Source: Saccharothrix deserti (GTDB lineage Bacteria > Actinomycetota > Actinomycetes > Mycobacteriales > Pseudonocardiaceae). Taken from it: a DNA stretch of 64,000 bases. This document shows positions 57,410 through 64,000 of this stretch, piece after piece. The notes beneath the pieces are model-generated. The model searched no databases. It saw nothing but the letters and a program-made list of their open reading frames with translations, and was not told where the DNA came from. The stretch spans positions 62,001 through 126,000 of the forward strand of contig NZ_VKAB01000002.1 in assembly GCF_009769385.1 (NCBI RefSeq). The letters run 5' to 3'. How positions within the stretch are numbered: position 1 is the first letter of the stretch; each line of letters opens with the position of its first letter. The position numbers and the translations under genes were made by a program.

Positions 57410-57763
57410 ATGCTGGTCGTGCACGCGTTCGACGTACTCGGCGATCCCGTCCGCCGCCGCATCTTGGAGCTGCTCGCCGACGGCGAGCAGACCTCCGGCG
57501 CGGTCACGGAGGTGGTCCGCCGGGAGTTCGGCATCTCGCAGCCCGCGGTCTCCCAGCACCTGCGGGTGCTGCGCGAGAACGGCTTCGCCGGCGTCCGCGC
57601 GGAGGGCACCCGGCGCCTCTACGCGGTGGACGACCAAGGCCTGCGCGAGGTGGACGAGTGGCTCGACCGGTTCCGCCGGTTCTGGAGCGGGCACCTCGGC
57701 GCGCCGGCCACCGAACTCGCGCGCGGCAAGCGCGAGCGACGACTCGACGAGGAACAACAGTGA
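57410..57763 (+). CDS. ArsR-family transcriptional regulator
   Basis: 117 residues. Winged helix: FDVLGDPVRRRILELLADGE, recognition helix ISQPAVSQHLRVLRENGF and wing VRAEGTRRLYAVD. No Cys metal-sensing motif, so it belongs to the metal-independent group usually paired with an SRPBCC/AHSA1 gene. Such a gene follows with a GTGA overlap but is broken. A palindrome overlaps its promoter. Confidence 0.88.
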   Translation: MLVVHAFDVLGDPVRRRILELLADGEQTSGAVTEVVRREFGISQPAVSQHLRVLRENGFAGVRAEGTRRLYAVDDQGLREVDEWLDRFRRFWSGHLGAPATELARGKRERRLDEEQQ

Positions 57764-57923
57764 TCGACATCGCCGAGCAGCTCAAGGCCATCCACCGCGA
57801 GGTGCGCGCCGGCACGGCCGACACCGTGGGCGTACTGCTGCGTCCCACACGTACGACGCCGACGCGGCGGACGTGTGGGACGCGGTGACCGACCCGGAAA
57901 GGCCCGGTACGCGCCGGACCTGA
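57760..57923 (+). pseudogene. SRPBCC/AHSA1-family gene, frameshifted and truncated
   Basis: The GTG at 57760 overlaps the ArsR stop. The first 27 codons read MIDIAEQLKAIHREVRAGTA..VGVLL as in ArsR-linked AHSA1 proteins. After 57840 the family sequence continues only in another frame (TYDADAADVWDAVTDPER from 57849), which needs a one-base loss nearby. It stops after about 25 more codons, where a complete protein has about 200 more residues. Both a frameshift and loss of the 3-prime part are visible. Confidence 0.8.
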
Positions 57924-57932
57924 TCTGAGGCG

Positions 57933-58073
57933 CTAGGGCTCGGAGACCTCGGCTTCGACGCTGTCCAGGGTGGACTCGATCCCGTCGAAGCCGGGGTCCG
58001 CGGGCGCCGCGTCGTCGGCACGGCAGCCGACCAGCGACAGCAGCAGCACCGCAGCCGTGATCAGGGCCTTCAC
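57933..58073 (-). CDS. Tiny lipoprotein (46 residues)
   Basis: The GTG at 58073 overlaps the stop codon of the upstream secreted protein (GTGA). Sequence starts M-K-A-L-I-T-A-A-V-L-L-L-S and has a clear lipobox LSLVGC, then a short acidic tail (GFDGIESTLDSVEAEVSEP). Most of the protein is signal peptide; the mature lipopeptide would be about 30 residues. Function unknown, but the coupling supports a real gene. Confidence 0.65.
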   Translation of the reverse strand: MKALITAAVLLLSLVGCRADDAAPADPGFDGIESTLDSVEAEVSEP

Positions 58074-58456
58074 TTGTTGCCGCCGCAATGGTTGGTCTGG
58101 AAGGTGTCGACGCGGCGTTGGGCGTCACCGAGCTTGGTCAACTGCTCCCCGCGCCGCGCGACCCGGCGTTCCAGCCGCTCGGCGCGGGCGGTGTTGCCCG
58201 CGTCACGTGCCTTCTGCGCCTGGGCCTGGAGCCAGGCCGTCGACCCCGCCACGTCGGGGCCGCCGTTGATGCGCGTGGTGAGCCGTTGGATGCGGTCCTC
58301 GATCTTCGGCGCCCGCTCCTCGCACAGCTGTTTCACCTGTTCGGGGCTGATCGTGATGGGCGCGTAGCTCGTGTCCTGCGCGGCCGCGACTCCCGTCGTG
58401 GTGAGCCCGAGAGCGGCGGTGCCGACGACGGCGATGCGGCGAATCCACATGTTCAT
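58070..58456 (-). CDS. Small secreted helical protein
   Basis: 128 residues. Signal peptide (RIAVVGTAALGLTTTGVAAAQ), then a charged helical domain (VKQLCEERAPKIEDRIQRL, QAQAQKARDAGNTARAERL) with two cysteines, one near each end (QLCEE and NHCGGNK), perhaps a disulfide. ATG at 58456, an alternative Met two codons later. Its stop overlaps the tiny lipoprotein start, so the two are co-expressed at the cell surface. No family recognised. Confidence 0.72.
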   Translation of the reverse strand: MNMWIRRIAVVGTAALGLTTTGVAAAQDTSYAPITISPEQVKQLCEERAPKIEDRIQRLTTRINGGPDVAGSTAWLQAQAQKARDAGNTARAERLERRVARRGEQLTKLGDAQRRVDTFQTNHCGGNK

Positions 58457-58569
58457 GACGGCAACGATGGCGCTCGCGGATGTGGAGCACGTCCGGCGAG
58501 TGTTCGGGTTGCGCAAAGAACTCGAAACCGTCCGTTTCACCGGCGCCCCGAGTGGCAACCCTCCTCCCC

Positions 58570-58890
58570 ATGACCGACACCTTGTGGGACGAGTTCCACC
58601 GCGTAGTGAACATGACCTCGCACGAACTGGAGGACTGGCTGCGCACCCGCTCGGCGGACGAGGACACCGAGGACCTGCCCGACCAGGCGGGGACGCCGAC
58701 CGGCCAGGAGGTGCTGCGGGTCCTGCGCAAGCGGCGCACCGACCTGACCACAGAGGACGTCAAGGTGATGCGCAAGGTCGTGGAGCGGGTGCACACGCAG
58801 CGCCGCGAGGACCTGGAGCCGACGGCGGGCGAGGCGCACTGGAGGCACCGGTTGATGTCCATCGGCCACGACCCGCTCAAGCCGGCTTGA
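58570..58890 (+). CDS. DUF3140 protein
   Basis: 106 residues matching DUF3140: LWDEFHRVVNMTSHELEDWL at the start, GQEVLRVLRKRRTDLTTEDV in the middle and HWRHRLMSIGHDPLK at the end. Helical, cytosolic, no catalytic motif known. Divergent from the small secreted pair and convergent with the oxidoreductase gene 15 bases away. Confidence 0.85.
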   Translation: MTDTLWDEFHRVVNMTSHELEDWLRTRSADEDTEDLPDQAGTPTGQEVLRVLRKRRTDLTTEDVKVMRKVVERVHTQRREDLEPTAGEAHWRHRLMSIGHDPLKPA

Positions 58891-58905
58891 GAGGCCCCCG
58901 CACCG

Positions 58906-60231
58906 TCACCCTCGGGTGGCGGCGCCGACTTTCGCGTCGTCCGCCAACCGCGCGCCCGCCTCGGGGACCAGGCCGAACTGCACGACCTGGCGGCGGGCGA
59001 GGAGGTCGGTGAGCCAGTCGACGGCCACGCGCAGCCGGTTGTCCGGCATCGCGAGCAGGTGGTAGCCGCGCGCCACCGCCTTCGCGGCCGGCCCGGTGAG
59101 CGGCACGTGCAGCGGGTTGGCGACGGCCTGCGCGCCGGCCAGGTCGACCACGAACCCGAGGTCGCGGTGCCGGTAGGTCCCCACGGTGCCGTGGCCCAGG
59201 GAGGCGGCGACGTTGCGCCCGGCGAGCTTGCCCTGGCGCTGGGCGTGCTGCGCGGTCATCGGCGTCGGCTTGCCGTCGTTGAACACGTCCGGCACGGCCG
59301 CCACGTCACCGGCGGCGAACACGTGCGGGTGCGTCGGCACCGCGAGCGTCGGGTCGACCACCAGTCGCCCCTTCACCGTGGCCAGGCCCTCCCCCGTGGC
59401 CGGCGACATGGACTCCACCAGCGGGTCCGGCCGCACGCCGACGCACCACACCAGGGTCCGGGTCGGGATCTCGGTGCCGTCGGTCAGCCGGGCGCAGTGC
59501 GCGGTGACCTCCTCGACGCTCGTCTCCAGCCGCACGTCCACGCCCCGTGCCCGCAGCACCCGGGCGGCGGGCCCGGACAGCCGCTCGTCCAGTCCCGGCA
59601 GCACCCGCGGCGCCATGTCGACCAGCACCCACTTGATCTCGGACTCGGCCAGCCCGGTGCGACCGCGCAGTGCCGACCGGGTCAGCTGTTGTCCCTGCGC
59701 CACCAGTTCCGTGCCGGTGTACCCGGCGCCGACCACGACGAACGTCGCCCGCGCCGCCCGTTCGGCCGGATCGGCGGCCTGCTCGGCCAGCTCGACCTGC
59801 CGCAGCACGTGGTCGCGCAGGAAGACCGCCTCGGCGACCGATTTGAACCCGAACGCGTGCTCGGCCACGCCGGGGATCGACATCAGCCGGGTGACGGAGC
59901 CCGCGGTCAGCACGAGCCGGTCCCACTCCAGGACCTGCTCACGCCCCTCGATGTCCACCACCGTGCAAGTCCGCGCGGCCAGGTCGAGCCCGGTCGCGTG
60001 CGCCTGCACCAGTCGCGTGCGCGGCAGCTTGGGCCGCAGCGGCACGGCCACCCGGCGCGGGTCCAGCGAACCGCCCGCGACCTCGGGGAGCAGCGGCACG
60101 TAGAGCATGTAGTCGGTGGGGTTGACGGCCACCAGCTCGGCGGCGTCGGGCGGCAGCACGCGTTCCAGCGTGCGCAGGCAGTGGTAGCCCGCGAAACCCG
60201 TTCCGACGACCAGCACGCGCGGCTTGCCCAT
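58906..60231 (-). CDS. NDH-2-like FAD-dependent NAD(P)H oxidoreductase
   Basis: 441 residues, ATG at 60231. Two Rossmann nucleotide sites: FAD site PRVLVVGTGFAGYHCL at the N-terminus and NAD site FVVVGAGYTGTELV near 165. The FAD-binding ending HVFAAGDVAAVPD and the AQHAQRQGKLAGRN stretch are typical of type-II NADH dehydrogenases and related disulfide-reductase-fold enzymes. A C-terminal helix could attach it to the membrane. It probably passes electrons from NADH to quinone. Confidence 0.87.
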   Translation of the reverse strand: MGKPRVLVVGTGFAGYHCLRTLERVLPPDAAELVAVNPTDYMLYVPLLPEVAGGSLDPRRVAVPLRPKLPRTRLVQAHATGLDLAARTCTVVDIEGREQVLEWDRLVLTAGSVTRLMSIPGVAEHAFGFKSVAEAVFLRDHVLRQVELAEQAADPAERAARATFVVVGAGYTGTELVAQGQQLTRSALRGRTGLAESEIKWVLVDMAPRVLPGLDERLSGPAARVLRARGVDVRLETSVEEVTAHCARLTDGTEIPTRTLVWCVGVRPDPLVESMSPATGEGLATVKGRLVVDPTLAVPTHPHVFAAGDVAAVPDVFNDGKPTPMTAQHAQRQGKLAGRNVAASLGHGTVGTYRHRDLGFVVDLAGAQAVANPLHVPLTGPAAKAVARGYHLLAMPDNRLRVAVDWLTDLLARRQVVQFGLVPEAGARLADDAKVGAATRG

Positions 60232-60318
60232 TGGCTCGATCCCTCCGACGACGGCAGGTGTGAACGTCAGCTGTTCCGCCAGCGGGTACCCAGGAGCCGG
60301 ACGGGGTAGACACGGAGC

Positions 60319-61035
60319 ATGGCCCTGGGACTGCCCGATGCGATCACCGCCTGTCTCTTCGACCTCGACGGCGTGCTGACCAGCACGGCCGTGCTGCACC
60401 GCCGTGCCTGGCGGCGCACCTTCGACGATCTCCTGCGCCCACGCGGGCAAGCGCCGTTCGCCGAGTCGGATTACATCCGGTTCGTGGACGGACGGCCGCG
60501 TTACGACGGGGTGCGGGAGTTCCTGGCCTCGCGCGGCATCACGCTGCCCGAAGGCGAACCGGACGACCCACCGGACCGGGACACCGTGCACGGGGTGGGC
60601 AACCGCAAGAACGACCTGTTGGAAGCGATCATCCGGCACGAGGGCGTGACGCCCTACGCGGGCACGGTGCCCTACCTGCGCGCGGTGGAGGACGCCGGTC
60701 TCGGCATCGGCGTGGTGACGTCGTCGGCCAACGCCCGCAAGGTGCTCGACGCGGCCGGGCTCACCCCGTTCGTGCGAGCCCTGGTGGACGGCGTGGTGAT
60801 CAGCCGCGACGGGCTGAAGGGCAAGCCCGCGCCGGACTCGTTCCTGGTGGGCGCCCGCCTGCTCGGGGTGAACCCGGAGCACGCCGCCGTGTTCGAGGAC
60901 GCGCTGTCCGGCGTGGAAGCGGGCCGTGCGGGCGGGTTCGGGCACGTGGTCGGCGTGGACCGGACCGGTCAGCGCGAGGCGCTGTACGCGCACGGCGCGG
61001 ACGTGGTGGTCGAAGACCTCGCGGAGCTGCTGTGA
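60319..61035 (+). CDS. HAD-family beta-phosphoglucomutase-like protein
   Basis: 238 residues. HAD motif I CLFDLDGVLTSTA (nucleophile Asp15, Asp17), cap domain with GVTPYAGTVPYLRAVE, motif II VVTSSANARKVL, motif III Lys in GLKGKPAPDSFL and motif IV VFEDALSGVEAG. It matches beta-phosphoglucomutases, which convert beta-glucose 1-phosphate to glucose 6-phosphate. Its stop overlaps the GH65 start (GTGA), the product of which would be its substrate. Confidence 0.9.
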   Translation: MALGLPDAITACLFDLDGVLTSTAVLHRRAWRRTFDDLLRPRGQAPFAESDYIRFVDGRPRYDGVREFLASRGITLPEGEPDDPPDRDTVHGVGNRKNDLLEAIIRHEGVTPYAGTVPYLRAVEDAGLGIGVVTSSANARKVLDAAGLTPFVRALVDGVVISRDGLKGKPAPDSFLVGARLLGVNPEHAAVFEDALSGVEAGRAGGFGHVVGVDRTGQREALYAHGADVVVEDLAELL

Positions 61036-63416
61036 GCGGATGGGAGATCCACCCCTGGAAGCTGCGGTGGGACGGCCTCGCGGTGGACCAGCTGCGCCGC
61101 ACCGAGTCGATCTTCGCGCTGTCCAACGGGCACCTCGGGATGCGCGGAACGCTGGACGAGGGCGAGCCGCGCGGTCTGCCCGGCACGTACCTCAACGGCT
61201 TCTACGAGGAACACGCGCTGCCGTACGGCGAATCGGGCTACGGCTACCCCGAGGCCGGGCAGACCGTCGTCAACGTCACCGACGGCAAGGTGATCCGGCT
61301 GCTGGTGGAGGACGAGCCGCTGGACATGCGCTACGGCCGGGCCCACGTGCACTGGCGGCAGCTGGACTTCCGCACCGGCACGCTGAGCAGGCACACCGAG
61401 TGGGAGTCGCCGACCGGTCGCCGGGTGACCGTGCGCAGTGAACGGCTGGTGTCGCTGACCCAGCGCGCGGTCGCGGCGATCCGCTACGAGGTCGTGCCGA
61501 GCGAGGACACGCAGCTGGTGGTGCAGTCCGACCTGCTGGCCAACGAACCGGTGGAGCACGAGGGTGACGACCCGCGGGTGGCCGCCGCGCTGAACGAGCC
61601 GCTGGTGTCGGACTTCGCGCACGTCGAGGACTACCGGGCGGTGCTGGCGCACCACGCGCGCAACTCCGGGCTGCGGATGGCCGCGGCGATGGACCACGAC
61701 CTCGAAGTCGAGGACGGCGTGCGCACCGAGATGCGCGCCGAGCGCGACCTGGCCCGGTTCACCGCGGCCGTGGACGTGCCCGCGGGCGGGAGGCTGCGGC
61801 TGGTGAAGTACCTCGGCTACGGCTGGTCCGCGAAACGGTCGGTGCCCGCGCTGCGGGCGCAGGTCGAGGCGGCGCTGGCGGGCGCGCGGCAGACCGGCTG
61901 GGAGGGTCTGCTGGCCGAGCAGCGGCGGTTCCTGGACGACTTCTGGGAGGTCGCCGACATCGAGCTGCGGGGCGACGACGAACTCCAGCAGGCGCTGCGG
62001 TTCGCGTTGTTCCACATCATGCAGGCCGCGGTGCGCGGCGAGACCCGCGCGATCCCCGGCAAGGGCCTGACCGGGCCGGGGTACGACGGGCACGCGTTCT
62101 GGGACACCGAGATGTTCGTGCTGCCGGTGCTGGCCTACACGGTGCCGGAGGCGGCGCGGGACGCGTTGCGGTGGCGGCACTCGACGTTGGGCAAGGCGCG
62201 GGAGCGGGCCGCGGTGCTCGGGCAGGGCGGCGCGGCGTTCCCGTGGCGGTCGATCAGCGGCGCGGAGTGCTCGGCGTACTGGCCCGCGAGCACGGCGGCG
62301 TTCCACGTCTCCGGTGACGTCTCGCACGCCGTGGCGCAGTACGTGAACGCCACCGGCGACACCACGTTCGAGCGCGAGTGCGGCGCGGAGATCCTGGTGG
62401 AGACCGCGCGGCTGTGGACGTCGCTGGGGCACCACGACCAGCACGGCGGGTTCCGCATCGACGGGGTGACCGGGCCGGATGAGTACTCTGCGCTGGTGGA
62501 CAACAACGTCTACACCAACCTCATCGCGCAGAAGAACCTGCGCGGCGCGGCGAACGCGTGCGAACGGCACCCCGACGTGGCCGATCGGCTGGACGTGACC
62601 GCCGAGGAGATCCAGGGGTGGTGCAAGGCGGCCGACGGGATGACGATCCCGTTCGACAACCTGCTCGGCGTGCACCAGCAGTCCGAGGGGTTCACCTCGC
62701 ACGCCGAGTGGGACTTCGGCGACACCGACGCCGACCAGTACCCGTTGCTGCTCAACCGGCCGTACTTCGACCTGTACCGCAAGCAGGTGGTCAAGCAGGC
62801 CGACCTGGTGCTGGCCATGCACGTGCGCGGTGACGCGTTCACGCCGTTGCAGAAGGCGCGCAACTTCGCCTACTACGAGCCGCGGACGGTGCGGGACTCG
62901 TCCCTGTCGGCCGGGACGCAGGCGGTGCTGGCCGCCGAGGTCGGCGCGTTGCAACTGGCCTACGACTACCTGGCCGAGGCCGCGTTCACCGACATGCACG
63001 ACCTGCACCGCAATGTCCACAACGGACTGCACATGGCGTCGCTGGCGGGCGCGTGGGTCGGGCTGGTGGCCGGGTTCGGCGGGATGCGCGACCACGACGG
63101 CGAGCTGACGTTCGCGCCGCGCCTGCCGCCGGGGCTGGCCGGGATGGCGTTCCGCATGTCGTTCCGGGGCACCCGCTTCGCGGTGGAGGTCGGGCCGGGC
63201 GAGGTGACCTACCGGATCGTCGCGGGCGGTCCGCTGCACACCCGGCACCACGGCGTTCCGGTGGTGGTCGAACCGGGACTGGCGGTGACGCTGTCCACAC
63301 CGGACCCGCCCGAGCCGCCCGTGCTCAGCCAGCCGCCGCACCGCTCGCCCGTGCGGCGGGTGCCACCGGGAGCCCGTCGGTCGGCCGGAGCCCGGTTGAA
63401 CCGGGGCCGACGTTGA
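61032..63416 (+). CDS. GH65 family disaccharide phosphorylase
   Basis: 794 residues. N-terminal beta-sandwich (ESIFALSNGHLGMRGTLDEG), an (alpha/alpha)6 barrel with the catalytic Glu in GVTGPDEYSALVDNN (about 484) and a C-terminal sandwich (HNGLHMASLAGAWVGLVAGF). GH65 enzymes phosphorolyse maltose, trehalose, kojibiose or nigerose to beta-glucose 1-phosphate plus glucose. The coupled HAD mutase supports the phosphorylase reaction. The specific disaccharide is not decided by sequence. The C-terminal 40 residues are Pro/Arg-rich and probably disordered. Confidence 0.9.
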   Translation: MSGWEIHPWKLRWDGLAVDQLRRTESIFALSNGHLGMRGTLDEGEPRGLPGTYLNGFYEEHALPYGESGYGYPEAGQTVVNVTDGKVIRLLVEDEPLDMRYGRAHVHWRQLDFRTGTLSRHTEWESPTGRRVTVRSERLVSLTQRAVAAIRYEVVPSEDTQLVVQSDLLANEPVEHEGDDPRVAAALNEPLVSDFAHVEDYRAVLAHHARNSGLRMAAAMDHDLEVEDGVRTEMRAERDLARFTAAVDVPAGGRLRLVKYLGYGWSAKRSVPALRAQVEAALAGARQTGWEGLLAEQRRFLDDFWEVADIELRGDDELQQALRFALFHIMQAAVRGETRAIPGKGLTGPGYDGHAFWDTEMFVLPVLAYTVPEAARDALRWRHSTLGKARERAAVLGQGGAAFPWRSISGAECSAYWPASTAAFHVSGDVSHAVAQYVNATGDTTFERECGAEILVETARLWTSLGHHDQHGGFRIDGVTGPDEYSALVDNNVYTNLIAQKNLRGAANACERHPDVADRLDVTAEEIQGWCKAADGMTIPFDNLLGVHQQSEGFTSHAEWDFGDTDADQYPLLLNRPYFDLYRKQVVKQADLVLAMHVRGDAFTPLQKARNFAYYEPRTVRDSSLSAGTQAVLAAEVGALQLAYDYLAEAAFTDMHDLHRNVHNGLHMASLAGAWVGLVAGFGGMRDHDGELTFAPRLPPGLAGMAFRMSFRGTRFAVEVGPGEVTYRIVAGGPLHTRHHGVPVVVEPGLAVTLSTPDPPEPPVLSQPPHRSPVRRVPPGARRSAGARLNRGRR

Positions 63417-63428
63417 ACCGGGGCCGGC
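63395..63428. repeat. 17-bp direct repeat at the GH65 stop codon
   Basis: GTTGAACCGGGGCCGAC (63395-63411) and GTTGAACCGGGGCCGGC (63412-63428), one mismatch. The second copy contains the stop codon, so loss or gain of a unit would alter the C-terminus. Confidence 0.8.
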
Positions 63429-63509
63429 GTTCCGCGGGCGTTCACAGGTGTTCCGGGGCGACCCGGAACGAATGTGTGGCCCTGCAAGGACTTCGGCAGG
63501 GATGAGGTG

Positions 63510-63547
63510 CCCGGCCGGGCTCCTGGGGGGAGTGGAGCCCGGCCGGG
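63510..63547 (+). terminator. Terminator after GH65 (first hairpin)
   Basis: CCCGGCCGGGCTCC (63510-63523) and GGAGCCCGGCCGGG (63534-63547), perfect 14-bp stem with 10-base loop. Confidence 0.8.
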
Positions 63548-63554
63548 ACTTGTC

Positions 63555-63584
63555 AGGCGGCCAATGGGGGGGCGGTGGCCGCCT
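63555..63584 (+). terminator. Terminator after GH65 (second hairpin)
   Basis: AGGCGGCCA (63555-63563) and TGGCCGCCT (63576-63584), 9-bp stem 8 bases after the first hairpin. Confidence 0.65.
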
Positions 63585-63823
63585 AAGCCCTCATCGTGAG
63601 CGGGAGTACCCCTGTTACCGACTTTCAACCACAGTCCCGGACATCGACCACGTGATCTAGGTCATCAACGCCCTCACCACGGCTCACGCCGGATCGTCCA
63701 CAGAGGTCCGACGACGGAAACCCGAAAGATCTCCGCAAAAATGCGGTCCCGATCGAGCCGAACGTAACCCGCACGAGTGAGACGGGCAGCGCTCCGGCCC
63801 GCGGCCGGACAGGATGCCGGAAT
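63585..63823. other. Gene-free promoter region at the right edge
   Basis: 239 bases, somewhat AT-richer than the flanks, with no convincing reading frame and no clear promoter hexamers. It precedes a probable small gene at 63824. Confidence 0.5.
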
Positions 63824-63988
63824 GTGAGCTCAACACCGATCTACGACGAGTTGGCGGCCACCTACCTCGCCGACCTGACACCCGAGGTCCGCGAGCCCGC
63901 CGGGCCCGAGCAGCCGGGGCAGCACGCCCTGCCGCCCACCACCCAGACCCCGCCTCGGAGCCAGTCGCGCAAACGGCCGAAGGTCTGA
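63824..63988 (+). CDS. Probable small hypothetical protein (54 residues)
   Basis: GTG at 63824 with AGGA upstream. Reads M-S-S-T-P-I-Y-D-E-L-A-A-T-Y-L-A-D-L, then a Pro/Gln-rich basic tail (QPGQHALPPTTQTPPRSQS, RKRPKV). The IYDELAxxYL start recalls short actinobacterial conserved proteins; the disordered basic end could bind nucleic acid. Codon third positions are GC-rich in this frame. No known function. Confidence 0.5.
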   Translation: MSSTPIYDELAATYLADLTPEVREPAGPEQPGQHALPPTTQTPPRSQSRKRPKV

Positions 63989-64000
63989 ACCACCTCCGAT

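Noticed and set aside
1..64000. Transposases, integrases, attachment sites, tRNA or rRNA genes
   Set aside because: I looked for transposase or integrase motifs and tRNA-like sequences and recognised none; the accessory look rests only on duplications and gene fragments.

Overview
High-GC actinobacterial chromosome. Third-position GC is very high, GTG starts are common, and there are many 4-base ATGA/GTGA overlaps, DUF397 and UTRA-GntR proteins, and CBM2/FN3-linked secreted enzymes. The gene set fits a filamentous Pseudonocardiales-type organism (Saccharothrix/Actinosynnema/Lentzea-like); the order and genus are inference, not proved here. The dominant theme is plant cell-wall breakdown. At least four polysaccharide-use loci lie side by side, most with their own LacI repressor and recognisable operators.

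Layout. (1) 1-12.8 kb, arabinan: ribulokinase start (araB, partial), its LacI repressor, a three-gene secreted operon (LamG-GH43, GH51, GH43-AbfB) and a divergent YtfQRT/YjfF-type pentose/furanose ABC importer. (2) 12.8-14.7 kb, a scarred patch: an Imm1-like immunity gene, a decayed deaminase-toxin tip, a 308-bp near-perfect copy of part of the yjfF-like gene and two small genes. (3) 14.7-19.5 kb: NB-ARC/TPR STAND protein, GntR-UTRA regulator, MBL-fold/rhodanese protein, then tandem repeats. (4) 20.1-27.5 kb, pectin: PL1 pectate lyase, enolase-superfamily sugar-acid enzyme, ABC importer (no ATPase) and a bifunctional PL1-CE8 enzyme. (5) 28-36 kb: acetyltransferase, XRE regulator, TPR protein, DUF1992 protein, a 1203-residue trypsin-STAND-WD40 protein and an ECF sigma factor with an internal deletion. 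(6) 36-41 kb, mannan: SGNH esterase-CBM2, GH5 mannanase-FN3-CBM2, LacI and a CE7 esterase. (7) 41.4-42.2 kb: two small secreted SH3-like proteins. (8) 42-50 kb, xylan/beta-glucoside: GH3, two LacI proteins and an ABC importer (no ATPase). (9) 50-52 kb: AA10 LPMO-FN3-CBM2 behind a perfect CebR-type operator, with a lipoprotein in the same operon. (10) 52-64 kb: housekeeping and small accessory genes (PfkB kinase, DUF397, NlpC/P60, hemerythrin, STAS, sunset-like protein, ArsR plus a broken SRPBCC gene, NDH-2-like oxidoreductase), ending with a coupled HAD phosphomutase-GH65 phosphorylase pair.

How they work together (inference). Secreted lyases, esterases, hydrolases and the LPMO open arabinan, pectin, mannan, xylan and cellulose. 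Dedicated importers take up the oligosaccharides. Two importers lack an ATPase, so a shared MsiK-type ATPase elsewhere is expected. Cytosolic GH3, ribulokinase, the enolase-superfamily enzyme and GH65/HAD finish catabolism. LacI repressors with distinct palindromes (TGTTAnnnnTAACA, TTAAGCGCTTAA, paired GTTTCG, and the CebR site) appear to switch each locus.
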